Shown: positions 1 to 10,560, counted from the stretch's first letter. The stretch is 64,000 bases of DNA from an uncultured Christensenella sp. (GCA_910583545.1 CAJTXM010000004.1:1-64000); one strand, 5' to 3'. A program made the numbers and translations. Notes: generated from the sequence alone by a model not told the origin.

Positions 1-24
1 TCTCTTCTCCAACTTCTTTGTATA

Positions 25-57
25 AAAAAAGTGTTGGCTTTCGCCAACACTTTTTTT
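25..57 (-). terminator. Intrinsic terminator of the surface-protein operon
   Basis: An inverted repeat with stems AGTGTTGGC and GCCAACACT around a short loop is flanked by A- and T-runs. It lies just past the stop of the 1163-aa gene on the minus strand and is symmetrical enough to work in both directions. Nothing else is visible in the first 24 bases. Confidence 0.85.
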
Positions 58-75
58 AGATTTAACATTTTATTG

Positions 76-3000
76 TTATTTATTTCCGTTGAAATTGCCG
101 TTGTAGCTGTCGTAGAAGCCGTCTACGTCGTAAAAGTCGTTACTGCTGTTACGGGGCGTACTGCCTTTCTGCTGAGGCTCTACACGCGTAGTCGTCGTGG
201 TAGTGCTTGTCATAACGGAATCGGGCGGAACGTTCGTCGAAGGAGCTCCGACCTGCTGACGGTAAGCCTGCTGAGCGTCAACGTCAATGACCTTTTTTGA
301 AGGCTGCTGATCCGCCGTATTGATTATTATCGGCTGAACCGCAGGGGGAAGTTGCTGTTGCATAGGATTGCCGTGAGCGTACGGAGCCTGCCCGTAAGGT
401 ACCTGCTGTCCGTAAGGGGTCTGACCGTACGGAGTCTGCTGATTCTGGTCGTAGCGCATTTTCATAAGCTCGTTCGCCATCTTCATAGCCGAAGCTTCCT
501 GCGACGCCTGGAACTTGATGGCGGCGATTTCCTGATTTGCGCGGTTAGCTTCCTGCTGAACGCGCTGTTCGGAACGCATTTTTTCCATCTCTATTTCCAT
601 TTTCATCATCTGAACCGCACTGTCGGACTGAGGCTGAGCGTTCATTCCGTTCATAGCGTTGAGCATAGGCTGACCGTAAGGGTTGAACGGCTGACCGTAA
701 GGAGACATACCGTAGGGTGCCGGAGGCGTAAGCTGAGCTTTCATACGCATAATTTCCGCTTCGGAACGCGCCTTGTCTATCTCCTGCTGTGCCTGCATCT
801 TCATACGCTCGGCTTCGAGCTGGGCGCGAGCCTTGCTGAGCTCCATTTCGACCCTCTCTTTTAACAGATCGGAATCGTTGCTCTTTGCGTTGGCAGGGTG
901 CGAAGAAATCTCGGCTTTGAGCCTTGCGATTTCTGCGCGGGCCTTTGCCATTTCTATCTCTGCTTCGGACTGCGCTTTTATTCTGTCGGCTTCCATCTGA
1001 GCCTTTGCCTTGGCAAGCTCGATTTCAACCTGCTGTTTTACCATATCGTCGCCGGTCTGAGACTGGGTCTGAGACTGGGGCGAACCCGAAACGTACGCGT
1101 CTGCGCGCATTTTTGCGATTTCGGCTTCTGCCTTTACCTTTTCGATCTCAGCCTGAGCCTTTGCCTTAGCGCGCTCGGCTTCCATCTGAGCCCTTGCGGA
1201 AGCGATTTCCGCGTCTACCCTCGCCTTGACGAGCGCCGCGTCGGAAGCAGGATTTGCATTGTTTCCGCCGTTCGTATCGACCGCAGTCATCGCCTGCGCT
1301 CTGAGCTTGGAAATTTCGGCTTCTGCCTTTACCTTTTCAATCTCAGCCTGTGCCTGAGCCTTGACGCGCTCCATTTCCATCTGAGCTCTTGCCATAGCAA
1401 GCTCGGCTTCAACCTTAGCCTTGATCATATCGGCGCTGTCGCCTCTGTCGTTCTTCGAAGTATTCTGTTCGGAAACTCTGCGTTTCGCGTCCTCGACCTC
1501 GGCTTTGAGTCTTGCAATCTCGGCGTCGGCCTTGACGCGCTCTATTTCGCTCTTAGCCTGATGCTTTGCAAGTTCGGCCTCCATCTGCGCCTTGAATAAA
1601 GCGGTAGTATCGTTCTGCTGTCCCTGTGCCTGAGGGTTGGCAACGTTGTGCTGTGCCTCTGCAATCTGAGCTTTGAGCTTGGCGATTTCTGCATCCGCCT
1701 TAATGCGGTCGATTTCGTTCTTAGCCTGCTGTTTTGCAAGCTCGGCATCCATCTGCGCTTTTAAGAGCGCGGCAGTATTGTCGTTATTGTTCTGCTGAAC
1801 CTGAGGCTGAGCGTTATTGCGCTGAGCTTCGGCGATCTCGGATTTGAGTTTTGCTATCTCCGCCTCTGCCTTTACGCGGTCGATCTCGCTCTTAGCCTGC
1901 TGTTTTGCAAGCTCGGCGTCCATCTGCGCTTTTAAAAGCGCGGCGAGGTTGTCGTTGTTGTTCTGCTGAACCTGAGGCTGTACCTGCATCTGAGGCTGAA
2001 CGGGCTGAGGCTGAGGATTATTGCGCTGAGCTTCGGCAATCTGTGCCTTCAACTTGGCGATTTCCGCTTCGGAAGTAATTCTGTTGATCTCCGCCTGAGC
2101 CTGTACCTTGTTGCGCTCCGCCTCCATCTCCGCGCGAACGCGGTTGAGTTCGGCGTCTACCTTAGCCTTGATAAGCTCGGTGCTTTCGCTGTGCGACTGC
2201 ACGGGGAAAGGATTTGTTGCTATCTGTGATTTGAGTTTTGCTATCTCCGCATCGGACTGAGCCTTGTCGATCTGAGCCTGGGCGTTGAGCCTGTCGTTTT
2301 CGGCTTTGAGCTCGGCACGGACTCTTGCGACTTCCGCATCAACGCGTGCGCGGACGTCGTCGCTGCTTGCGCCCTGATATGCGGGTCTGTCACTGCTTGC
2401 GGCCTGCGCCCTGAGTCTTGCGATCTCGGCGTCGGCTCTCACACGGTCGATTTCCTGCTGAGCTTTCGCCTTTGCGCGCTCGGCTTCCATTTCAGCCCTT
2501 GCACGTGCAAGCTCGGCGTCTACCTGAGCTTTGACGTAATCGGCGTTGTTTCCGCCGTTGGAAGGATGCTGTGCAACCGTCTGGGCGCGGAGCGCGGCAA
2601 TTTCCGCCTCGGCTCTCGCCCTGTCGATTTCATTGCGTGCGTTTTCTCTTGCGCGCTCGGCTTCCATCTCGGCGCGGACTCTTGCAACTTCCGCATTGAC
2701 CTGAGCTTTAACGTAGTCGCCGTTATCCTCTGCTCTGCGCGCAGAGTTTCTCTGCATATGCTGCATCTTGGCGTTTACTTCGTCAAGCTGTGCGCTTAAA
2801 CGCTTGATATCCGCTTCAGCCCTTGCGCGCTGTTTTTCGTTCTTGGCGTTCTGTGCGGCAAGCTCCGCTCTGTGGCGCGCCTCTATAATGGACTGACGTT
2901 CTGCCTCAGCCCTCTTATTGCGCTGCACCGCTCTCGGATCTTCCGCAGGCGCAGACTCCGCGTCGCGCGAACGCGCGGCCGAACGCTGACGTCTTTCGTC

Positions 3001-3567
3001 ATCGTCGCGGCGGCGTCTGTCCTCTTCTTCGCGTCTTCTGCGGTCTTCGGCTTCCTCTTTGAGTCTTGCGATCTCGGCGTCCGCCCTCGCCCTTTCGACT
3101 TCGTTTCTTGCCTGAGCTCTTGCAAGCTCTGCTTCCATCTGAGCCTTGACGATAGCGCTGTTATCCTGATAATACGGATAAGGAGGCGCCATTGTCTGCG
3201 TAGGAGCGGCGTTCGCCCTTGCTCTTGCGATTTCGGCGTCTGCCCTCGCCCTTTCGACTTCCGCCTGAGAATGTGAACGGATTCTCTCGGTTTCCGCCGC
3301 AGCTTCCGCTCTTGCGCGCGCTATATCTGCGTCGGCTTTGGAACGGATAAGTTCGGCGTTTGCGCCGTTAGGACGTCTTGCAGGAGCCCTTTTACCCTTC
3401 TTAGAGGCTTTTTTCTTAGCCTTGGGACGTCTCGGTCCCTTTCTCTTCTTTTTCTTGGATGCCGCTGCCGCTATTATGATAATAAGCAGCAAGAGAATGC
3501 CCGCGCCTATCGCGATCCACGCCCATACAGGCAATACCCATAATTGTTTAGTTAAAAAATCCAACAT
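76..3567 (-). CDS. Membrane-anchored giant coiled-coil repeat protein (1163 aa)
   Basis: Not a named family that I recognise. Residues about 10-37 form one hydrophobic helix, followed by a strongly basic stretch (about 38-68, rich in K and R), so the bulk is predicted cytoplasmic. From about 75 to 950 there are a dozen or more degenerate 45-65 residue repeats built on a VxAELxRAxxxxExxRxKAxAE pattern, typical of long alpha-helical coiled coil, separated by N/Q/P-rich linkers. The C-terminus has PYGQ-type repeats and Q/P-rich low complexity. The start has a CAGGAG ribosome-binding site. The stop of the upstream 2290-aa surface-protein gene is only 20 bp away, so the two are co-transcribed. Inference: an intracellular scaffold or filament coupled to the surface protein. 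Repeat copies are similar enough at DNA level that length variation between strains is likely. Confidence 0.8.
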   Translation of the reverse strand: MLDFLTKQLWVLPVWAWIAIGAGILLLLIIIIAAAASKKKKRKGPRRPKAKKKASKKGKRAPARRPNGANAELIRSKADADIARARAEAAAETERIRSHSQAEVERARADAEIARARANAAPTQTMAPPYPYYQDNSAIVKAQMEAELARAQARNEVERARADAEIARLKEEAEDRRRREEEDRRRRDDDERRQRSAARSRDAESAPAEDPRAVQRNKRAEAERQSIIEARHRAELAAQNAKNEKQRARAEADIKRLSAQLDEVNAKMQHMQRNSARRAEDNGDYVKAQVNAEVARVRAEMEAERARENARNEIDRARAEAEIAALRAQTVAQHPSNGGNNADYVKAQVDAELARARAEMEAERAKAKAQQEIDRVRADAEIARLRAQAASSDRPAYQGASSDDVRARVDAEVARVRAELKAENDRLNAQAQIDKAQSDAEIAKLKSQIATNPFPVQSHSESTELIKAKVDAELNRVRAEMEAERNKVQAQAEINRITSEAEIAKLKAQIAEAQRNNPQPQPVQPQMQVQPQVQQNNNDNLAALLKAQMDAELAKQQAKSEIDRVKAEAEIAKLKSEIAEAQRNNAQPQVQQNNNDNTAALLKAQMDAELAKQQAKNEIDRIKADAEIAKLKAQIAEAQHNVANPQAQGQQNDTTALFKAQMEAELAKHQAKSEIERVKADAEIARLKAEVEDAKRRVSEQNTSKNDRGDSADMIKAKVEAELAMARAQMEMERVKAQAQAEIEKVKAEAEISKLRAQAMTAVDTNGGNNANPASDAALVKARVDAEIASARAQMEAERAKAKAQAEIEKVKAEAEIAKMRADAYVSGSPQSQTQSQTGDDMVKQQVEIELAKAKAQMEADRIKAQSEAEIEMAKARAEIARLKAEISSHPANAKSNDSDLLKERVEMELSKARAQLEAERMKMQAQQEIDKARSEAEIMRMKAQLTPPAPYGMSPYGQPFNPYGQPMLNAMNGMNAQPQSDSAVQMMKMEIEMEKMRSEQRVQQEANRANQEIAAIKFQASQEASAMKMANELMKMRYDQNQQTPYGQTPYGQQVPYGQAPYAHGNPMQQQLPPAVQPIIINTADQQPSKKVIDVDAQQAYRQQVGAPSTNVPPDSVMTSTTTTTTRVEPQQKGSTPRNSSNDFYDVDGFYDSYNGNFNGNK

Positions 3568-3587
3568 AATTTGACTCCTGTTGATTA

Positions 3588-6500
3588 TTAATACTCATCG
3601 TAACCGTCGCCGTAATCGTCATAACCGTCGCCGTATTCATCGTAATCGTCATACTCGTCGTCATAGTCGTCATCGTCTTCTTCGTCGTCATAGTCATCAT
3701 AGTCGTCGTAGCCGTAACCGTCGTTATAGCCCTCGCCGTTCCTGCGCGTTGCAAGACCTATGATAACTCCGATGATCGCAATCACCGCGAGTATAGCCGC
3801 CGCTATCGCTATCCACCAAAGAGGGTTAAAACCTCCCTTATCGTCGTCCTTGTCGCCGTCGGGCTTGGGAGTATAGACATTGATAACGTATTTACCTTCT
3901 TCGTTGCCCTTGTTTATCTTGTCTAAAAGATTAAGAGCGTCGTCTATCGAAGAGTTGAATTTGTCCTGATCTTTCACAACGAAGTGGACGGTATACTTCT
4001 CTCCGGGGATAAGATCTTCTTTATTGACCACGTTACCGTTTTTATCGATATAAATTACGTCTAAAATATCGCTTATATCGAAGTCGATAATGTTTCCGTC
4101 CTTATCCTTGATAATAGGATTTCCGTCTTCGCCGATGTCAACGTCTGAAATCTGAGCTTTAACGATTTCGAATGATATTACTATATCCTCTGTCGTGCCG
4201 TCAAGCCAGGTGACGCTGTCGGGATTAATAAGTCTTAAAGTTATAGAATACTTGCCGACTTCCTTTTTCCTGAGCGCGTCCGCACCCTCGACTATCATAA
4301 CCTTCGTACTGTCAAAGTTGACAAGTTCGAAAACCTGTTCCTTTCCGTTGTACTGCAATTCCTTGAACTTGAACGAAGGCTGAACGGCTTTACTCGGATC
4401 GTTGGGCGCGTTTACTCTTATTCTGAGCTCGAACGGCGATTTGTCGTGTTCGGTGCCCAGCCAGTAGACGTTTGCGCCTTCCTTAATTGATATCTTAATA
4501 GTATATTCACCGAAATTAGTTACTTTTATGATACCGTTCGTATTATCGATGACGACCGAAGAATCTTCGCACGAAAGTTCGAGCTTGCCGGCGTAAGTTC
4601 CTGCCCAGCCGGGGATTCTGAACTCGACCGCTTCACCCGTGTAGTCTTTTTCGTTCGCTTCGAACGAAGGTTTCGTGATGGGGACTTCGACGTCAGGTCC
4701 GTCGGGAGGTTTGATACCTATCGTAAGCGAATAAGAAGTTTTTCCGCCTTCGAAAGTAAAGCCTTCCTTGGTTTTTGCAATGATATTGTAATTGCCGGGA
4801 ATAGAAGCTATGATAGTTCCGCCGTTGATACGCACGTTAGGATCACTGCATTCGAGCGTGATATAATTTTTGAAATATCCGTCCCAGCTGACTATATTGA
4901 ACTGCTTTTCGCTTCCGTCGTATTCGGCGATCGTTTTATCAAGAGTCGGATACCTTATGTCAATAGGCTTGCTCTTGTCGTGAATGGTAAACTGCAACGT
5001 GTATTGACGCTTAGGGTCAAGCTCGTCGTCTTTCCAGTAACCTATGGAATCCTCGGGAATGGTGAATATTATCGTGTAAAGTCCCGCGTCTCTGTGGAAG
5101 AGATTGTCGCCGAGACTTTCTCCGTTGAAGAATACCTCGAAGGTAATATATCTGCTGAGCGCGACCCAGTTAGATATCTTGACCTCGTACTCCTGACCCG
5201 TCCATACGAAGTAATCATTTTCGAGTACGGGGAAGGGAAGCGGCCACTGCGTGGGAGGAAGAATAGTGAACGAAAGCGTATACGATTCGCGGTTGTAATC
5301 GCCGTTTATCGCCGAACCGTCCTTCCAGTAAGCGTTGCCCTTATCACCGGCTCCCTTTTTGTAGAAGCGCAATACAACGTAATAAGTTCCTACGTCGGTC
5401 TGCGTGAGGTTGCCGTCGGCAATATAGATATAGTTACTGTAATACGAATCCCAGGCGTCGATAACGAACGTTATGGGATTGCCCGTGTACTCTATTTCCC
5501 TGTTTGTAATTACCGGTTTGTCTATCGCCTTGGTGTTGTCATCGGGTACAAATCTTTCATAAACGAATTTTACGGGATTCAGTTCGTTAATCTCGATATT
5601 GCGCTTATACGCGTCCGTAACTTTTGCCGTCGCCGTAAATTCCTCTTCGCCGTTGGTCGATTTGACGTATGCAAGGGGCACTTCCGCGCCGTTTGCACGG
5701 GTGTAAACCGTTTTTACCATATCGGTAGCATAGATATCTTTTACATAAACCGCGGGGTAATCGCCGTCAAGACTCCATCTGACTTCGAGTTTGTTCTTTT
5801 CTACCGTTATCTTGATGGAATCCCATATAATAGGGGTTTCCTCTTCACCCGTAAGCTCGTAGAATCTTATGAAATATTCGCCTGCGTGGTAAAGATCGTT
5901 GGCAACGCCGTTATAGCCTTGGTAATCGTTGTAGACGTTGTTGAGCTTATCGACAAGCGTAATTTCTATTTTGAAATATACGAGTTCGTTTGAAGGAATT
6001 TTGCAAAGATCGATAACATTGTGGACTCTGTCGTCGAATTTAACCCATTTTCCGTCGTAGTCGATTTTTGAAAGTTCTCTGCGCTTTATTTTCCAGATCT
6101 GCGATGAAGGTATCGTTAGAGGGAAACCCGAAGCGTCGAAATCTTCGTAGTTGGGATCCGTCCACGTTCCCGAAATGGTAAAGGTCGTGAGATATTCGCC
6201 GACCGAATAACGCGTGTTTCCGACTTCGGGAACGCCGTTCACGTCCATAAGGTTCTGGGTCTCATAGCGGATAAGATCCTGTATACCCTCCGGAAGTCCG
6301 ATAAGCCTTACGGTATAGCCGACGACTCCGTCCTCGTTACGCGTGAAGCGGAACGAATCTTCTTCGAAGTTGAAATCGTGCTCTTTGCCGTCCGCACCGA
6401 GGAAGCCCCAGCGCACGTTGTTATAGTCTAATTTCTGTTTTGTTATTTTCCAGTTTAGAGTTCTGGGGAAAATTCCGCCGTCCTCCAGATAGGGGGAATT

Positions 6501-9500
6501 GTAGCGCGCGGAATTATATTTGAAGTTTACGACCGCCATATAATCGTTTGCCGTCGTTCCGGAGTTACCTATAACTCCGCCCGCGTCAAGATCTATGGTA
6601 AGTCTGTCGTTGGGGTCGTCGAACTCCTGCTGTAAGTCGAGCACAAGAAGGTGGGGCGTGCCGTCGTATTCGAACGAGAACTCTACCTCTTTTCCCTCTT
6701 CGTCCACGAACTTGCCCTGCTCTTTGTCGTACTTTGCGGCAATGACAGTGTCGCCGTGTTCGTAGATCCACCAGATCTGTTCGGGGTCGTAGTCCGCCTT
6801 GACTATCTTAAAACCGATTTTAGGCGTGCCTTCGGACATATATGAGTTGTCGTTGAACCTCGCGGTGACGTCAGCGTAATATTCGCCGATATCGAAGGGC
6901 TCGCCCGAAAGCTCGGTAAGCGTACTGCCGTTCAGAGTGTAATACTTGAACTCGTAGCTGTCGATTGTAAGTCCGCCGGAATCGACGACGAGCGTAAGAG
7001 TTATCGGCTCGCCCGTGTAGGGAATTTCAGCGCCGTCCTCTATTATCTTGCCGTTGAATTCGTAGTGTACCGAAACGCCCTGTTTACCGCTTTCGATAAC
7101 GAATTCACCGCTGTAAGCGTTGGCAAGAATTTCGTAATTCTTTGCAAACTCGTCTTTGATGACCGCCTTTGCGCGGAACGTTTCGGGCGCGCCGTCGGCT
7201 TTGAGTTCGGTTGCCGTAACCCACGTCGAACCGACCTTGCGCTCGTAGACGTAATTGACGTATTCGTGACCGACTTTGAGCCTCGGAATATAAACCAGAT
7301 TCGAGGATGAACCGCTGTCGGGCGTATTCCACTCGATATTCAGCTCCGCCTTGTTTATAGCCCAGGTGCAGTTGAACGCGAATTCGCCGTTATAAGATCC
7401 GTCATCGTCCTCCGTAGGAAGAACGTAATTCGTCGCATAGGGCTGAGCGATTTTAAACACCGCCTTGGTCGTGTAGACTCCTGCGTCTATTCTGTTGCCC
7501 TCGGTCAGATACTCGACCGTAAGTCCGGGATAGTTCGCAAGCGAGTCCGCAGTGATTCCGACTTTCTTTTTTGCGCCGTTGTAAGTGAAAGGCGCGGAAG
7601 CGTCGTAATCCCATTCGAGGTCTGATAAATCGTATTTTACGGGATTTATCTTAAAATACAGATGACAGGTAATTTCCTGCACTTCTACGTTGTTGTAAAA
7701 AGCTTTGATTTCGACCGTGATACAGTACGAGCCTGCGTTTTTGACGAACTTGTCGCCCGTGTAAACAGCTTTGACGTAGTACTTCTCTTTAAGCTCGGCT
7801 TCGCCGAGCGTCAGCGAAAACTGATAGAAATCGCCGTCGTAGTCGAATACGATCGCCTTAGCCTCCGAATCGTGATCCGTAAACGAATATTCGCCCTGCG
7901 TGACGTTGTTGTGCGTGTACTGCCACTTGATAAGACCGGGATTGAACTCTGAAACAACCTTGACAACCTTGAACTGCTGTGTTTTGAAGTTGCCTTCGAA
8001 TTTATAGTTGTTGAGGTACGCACTGCCCTTTTTCAGCGAAGCGTACATCGTATAGTTGCCCGCTAAAAGGTTTGAAACGGAGTAAATACCGTTGTTCGGA
8101 GTCAAGTAAGTAGGAGTGGAACTGCCTGCGCGGAGATAGTAAATATCGAACTCCAAGGGATTCTCGTCGTCCTGAACAAATACGCCGTGAACCGCTATGC
8201 TGAACGTCTGCGTAGCCACCGAACTTATTTCGGCAGGCAGGTTGACGAATTCAACGTCAATGACCGCGCGCATCAGTTCGAGCGAAAGCACTCTGTTTTC
8301 AGTATCCACGCCCGTTTCGGTGCCGCCGATGCCCCCCGTTTCACTCGGAGCAAAGACGTATCCGCTGTCCGACCAAGTAAACTGATTGTTGTTTTTGAAT
8401 TTGAAAGTAAATTTATAGGTGTCGCATTCCGAAACCTTATAAGTCAGATATCCCTGTTCGGAGACGCCGACATATTCGCATTTATTGTTTACGTTGCTCG
8501 TCGGGGTTACTGTGATATCGAAATACTTGGGATTGACGTTTGCAAGCTGAACGTACTGTTCGCCCCTGTAATAAATTCTGTGTACGAGCGTTTCGGGCTC
8601 GGTGCCGACGAAATAGGGCGTATCCACCTCTTTTCGCCCCACGGCAAACGTGCTCGATTTGAGCGACTCGCCTATCTTGTCGGGGTTGGGAGTTCCGTTC
8701 GGCTTTCCGTCAAGCGTATCGGGCGACAAAACGTAGTTGTAATCGTACTTGTCGTCGTCGATTATATACGCTTCGGCGTAATACGAACCTTTCAGAACGT
8801 CATCGTAATCGTAATAGGTTACTCCGCTTTCCGTCGAAGATGTGTATTTTATGCCAATTTCGGGAACGTTGTCCGCCAGAATATCACGTTCGAAAATGAC
8901 CGAATCGGCGCTCATTTCTATTCCCGAAGGCTTATTGCCGTCGTACTTCCACTTGACGCCTATCTGCTTTTTCTCGACAATGAATTTTACGGTTTTATAG
9001 CGTTGCGTAGTCGGAAGCTTTGCGAAATAGTCAGAAGCGTTTTCAAGATAAACGGTCAGATAGTACTCGCCTGCGTCGAGAGCCGCTACCGCGTGCTGCG
9101 CCTCTTTATCGGAATAGAACGAAACGGTTATATCGTCCGTCATCCATTCGACTTCGCCGTTTCTCAGCGTCTGTTCCACGCCGTTGTACTGAACGGAAAC
9201 GATATCGGGAACGTTTACGGGTTTGCGGTATTTTGAAATTATTTTCGAAAGATTTAAATGTATTGCAGGTCTGATTTGAAGATTTCTTTCGGAAAGGGGA
9301 CGCGTTCCAACAGATCCGTCCTGCTCCAGTGTGAACATCGAATAACAGTTTTCAACCGTGTTCGGAGTTCTCAGCCACGCCGCCGTCGTAGGAACGAGCA
9401 TCGTGGAGTTGTTGGCTTTCTGTCTTTTGGTCAGCTTCCACAGTCCGTTCGTATCGTCGTTGGTACCGTCGTTGTCGCCGGTGCCCACTTCGGTGAGCGA

Positions 9501-10460
9501 AGGAAGCCATACCTTGTCGTTTTTCCAACTGTCGTAGCCTGCGATATTCGAATAATTGTAATTATTGTTGGAATAGTCGCCGTCGGAAGTACCGTAAGCC
9601 TCGTTGGGGAATTTGTAATTCTGCCACGCGCTTCCGCCGTAAGCCGCGTTTTCGAAAACGCCGTCGGCACCGATTTCGGTCTTATAGCTCTCTTTCGCCT
9701 GCCAGGCCATCTGCGAGGGCGCAACTATGTCCTCGTAGAGATAGCCCATAGAGTTGACCGTCTCGCCGTCGATATTTTTTTCGGTATATTTGAGAAAATC
9801 AAGAAACTTATTGTTTCCTTCGGCAGTTGTTATCAGCTCTTTGCTTTCGTTATAAGCAGAACCGTGATCGGCGGCATAGTTCATATACTTTCCGCCATTG
9901 CCGAGCATAGAAGCGCGCATATACGAAGTGCCGTACATATTGCTCGGTCTCATATTCTGAGGGTCGGTAGTATATTCCCCCGCCTGCGTGAATCCGCCGT
10001 ACTCGAACGATGAACGGGGACCGTTGACTGCGCCTAAATACAGCGTAAGAACGGCGTCCGAGCCGTCCGCCGTAGTGGACATATAGACGGGCATCCATAT
10101 CAGCGGATTATACACCGAAGTCGAAGCGATACTCTGACGGTATCTGCCGTATGCCACAGTAATTTGTTTGTTCTCGACGGGAAGTCCGTCGGTCTGAGCG
10201 TCGGACTTTATGTAGTCGATAAGATTGTTTATGGTTTTACCGCTGCCGAGGATGGCGGAAGCAAGTTCGTTCAGCTTTTCCTCGCTGTAATTGAGATTGT
10301 CGAAATCGTAAATCGGACCTATATAGCTCGTAGGATATGCGGGCAATGCACTTGCCTTCTTATCTTTGAAGCAGAAACCGAACGCCGTCAGAATTACGAA
10401 CAACGGCATAAGCAGCACAGCAAATATTTTATTTAATGATAAGCTTTTGATTTTTTTCAT
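3588..10460 (-). CDS. Giant surface protein with Ig/MBG-like repeats, C-terminal membrane anchor and acidic Asp/Tyr tail (2290 aa)
   Basis: The N-terminus has a classical signal peptide (lysines, hydrophobic core, ASA-type cleavage near residue 38). Residues about 330-410 resemble a DUF6273-type module (WLPS, WLRTP, then IRPAIHLNL). The rest, to about 2150, is a chain of beta-rich repeats of about 80-120 residues with recurring YNG/YTG and AGxYxxxxxF motifs, like MBG or bacterial Ig-like domains. A hydrophobic helix (about 2211-2233) is followed by a 50-residue tail made almost only of Asp, Glu, Tyr and Gly. There is no LPXTG motif, so anchoring is by the helix. It is the first gene of a two-gene operon with a TTGAAA-17-TAGAAT promoter. 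Role unknown; adhesion or envelope architecture is inference. Confidence 0.8.
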   Translation of the reverse strand: MKKIKSLSLNKIFAVLLMPLFVILTAFGFCFKDKKASALPAYPTSYIGPIYDFDNLNYSEEKLNELASAILGSGKTINNLIDYIKSDAQTDGLPVENKQITVAYGRYRQSIASTSVYNPLIWMPVYMSTTADGSDAVLTLYLGAVNGPRSSFEYGGFTQAGEYTTDPQNMRPSNMYGTSYMRASMLGNGGKYMNYAADHGSAYNESKELITTAEGNNKFLDFLKYTEKNIDGETVNSMGYLYEDIVAPSQMAWQAKESYKTEIGADGVFENAAYGGSAWQNYKFPNEAYGTSDGDYSNNNYNYSNIAGYDSWKNDKVWLPSLTEVGTGDNDGTNDDTNGLWKLTKRQKANNSTMLVPTTAAWLRTPNTVENCYSMFTLEQDGSVGTRPLSERNLQIRPAIHLNLSKIISKYRKPVNVPDIVSVQYNGVEQTLRNGEVEWMTDDITVSFYSDKEAQHAVAALDAGEYYLTVYLENASDYFAKLPTTQRYKTVKFIVEKKQIGVKWKYDGNKPSGIEMSADSVIFERDILADNVPEIGIKYTSSTESGVTYYDYDDVLKGSYYAEAYIIDDDKYDYNYVLSPDTLDGKPNGTPNPDKIGESLKSSTFAVGRKEVDTPYFVGTEPETLVHRIYYRGEQYVQLANVNPKYFDITVTPTSNVNNKCEYVGVSEQGYLTYKVSECDTYKFTFKFKNNNQFTWSDSGYVFAPSETGGIGGTETGVDTENRVLSLELMRAVIDVEFVNLPAEISSVATQTFSIAVHGVFVQDDENPLEFDIYYLRAGSSTPTYLTPNNGIYSVSNLLAGNYTMYASLKKGSAYLNNYKFEGNFKTQQFKVVKVVSEFNPGLIKWQYTHNNVTQGEYSFTDHDSEAKAIVFDYDGDFYQFSLTLGEAELKEKYYVKAVYTGDKFVKNAGSYCITVEIKAFYNNVEVQEITCHLYFKINPVKYDLSDLEWDYDASAPFTYNGAKKKVGITADSLANYPGLTVEYLTEGNRIDAGVYTTKAVFKIAQPYATNYVLPTEDDDGSYNGEFAFNCTWAINKAELNIEWNTPDSGSSSNLVYIPRLKVGHEYVNYVYERKVGSTWVTATELKADGAPETFRAKAVIKDEFAKNYEILANAYSGEFVIESGKQGVSVHYEFNGKIIEDGAEIPYTGEPITLTLVVDSGGLTIDSYEFKYYTLNGSTLTELSGEPFDIGEYYADVTARFNDNSYMSEGTPKIGFKIVKADYDPEQIWWIYEHGDTVIAAKYDKEQGKFVDEEGKEVEFSFEYDGTPHLLVLDLQQEFDDPNDRLTIDLDAGGVIGNSGTTANDYMAVVNFKYNSARYNSPYLEDGGIFPRTLNWKITKQKLDYNNVRWGFLGADGKEHDFNFEEDSFRFTRNEDGVVGYTVRLIGLPEGIQDLIRYETQNLMDVNGVPEVGNTRYSVGEYLTTFTISGTWTDPNYEDFDASGFPLTIPSSQIWKIKRRELSKIDYDGKWVKFDDRVHNVIDLCKIPSNELVYFKIEITLVDKLNNVYNDYQGYNGVANDLYHAGEYFIRFYELTGEEETPIIWDSIKITVEKNKLEVRWSLDGDYPAVYVKDIYATDMVKTVYTRANGAEVPLAYVKSTNGEEEFTATAKVTDAYKRNIEINELNPVKFVYERFVPDDNTKAIDKPVITNREIEYTGNPITFVIDAWDSYYSNYIYIADGNLTQTDVGTYYVVLRFYKKGAGDKGNAYWKDGSAINGDYNRESYTLSFTILPPTQWPLPFPVLENDYFVWTGQEYEVKISNWVALSRYITFEVFFNGESLGDNLFHRDAGLYTIIFTIPEDSIGYWKDDELDPKRQYTLQFTIHDKSKPIDIRYPTLDKTIAEYDGSEKQFNIVSWDGYFKNYITLECSDPNVRINGGTIIASIPGNYNIIAKTKEGFTFEGGKTSYSLTIGIKPPDGPDVEVPITKPSFEANEKDYTGEAVEFRIPGWAGTYAGKLELSCEDSSVVIDNTNGIIKVTNFGEYTIKISIKEGANVYWLGTEHDKSPFELRIRVNAPNDPSKAVQPSFKFKELQYNGKEQVFELVNFDSTKVMIVEGADALRKKEVGKYSITLRLINPDSVTWLDGTTEDIVISFEIVKAQISDVDIGEDGNPIIKDKDGNIIDFDISDILDVIYIDKNGNVVNKEDLIPGEKYTVHFVVKDQDKFNSSIDDALNLLDKINKGNEEGKYVINVYTPKPDGDKDDDKGGFNPLWWIAIAAAILAVIAIIGVIIGLATRRNGEGYNDGYGYDDYDDYDDEEDDDDYDDEYDDYDEYGDGYDDYGDGYDEY

Positions 10461-10516
10461 AAATTACACCTTGAATATGACAAAAGTATATTATTCGCCT
10501 ATTGTGGTTATACAGT

Positions 10517-10545
10517 ATTCTATCACACATAGCCAATATTTTCAA
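10517..10545 (-). promoter_or_regulatory. Promoter of the 2290-aa surface-protein operon
   Basis: On the minus strand TTGAAA (10540-10545) and TAGAAT (10517-10522) are separated by 17 bp, about 50 bp upstream of the start codon, which has an AAGGTG ribosome-binding site. Confidence 0.6.
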
Positions 10546-10560
10546 GCCTTTTTGACAAAT

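Noticed and set aside
3588..3760. Acidic Asp/Tyr tail as a frameshift artefact
   Set aside because: The frame is continuous from the membrane helix, the tail is followed by a proper stop, and the next gene has a good ribosome-binding site at normal distance.
8187..9236. 349-aa and other long plus-strand frames (also 4980-5993, 12946-13806, 898-1599)
   Set aside because: Antisense shadows of the giant surface-protein and coiled-coil genes, caused by repetitive codon use; no start signals.
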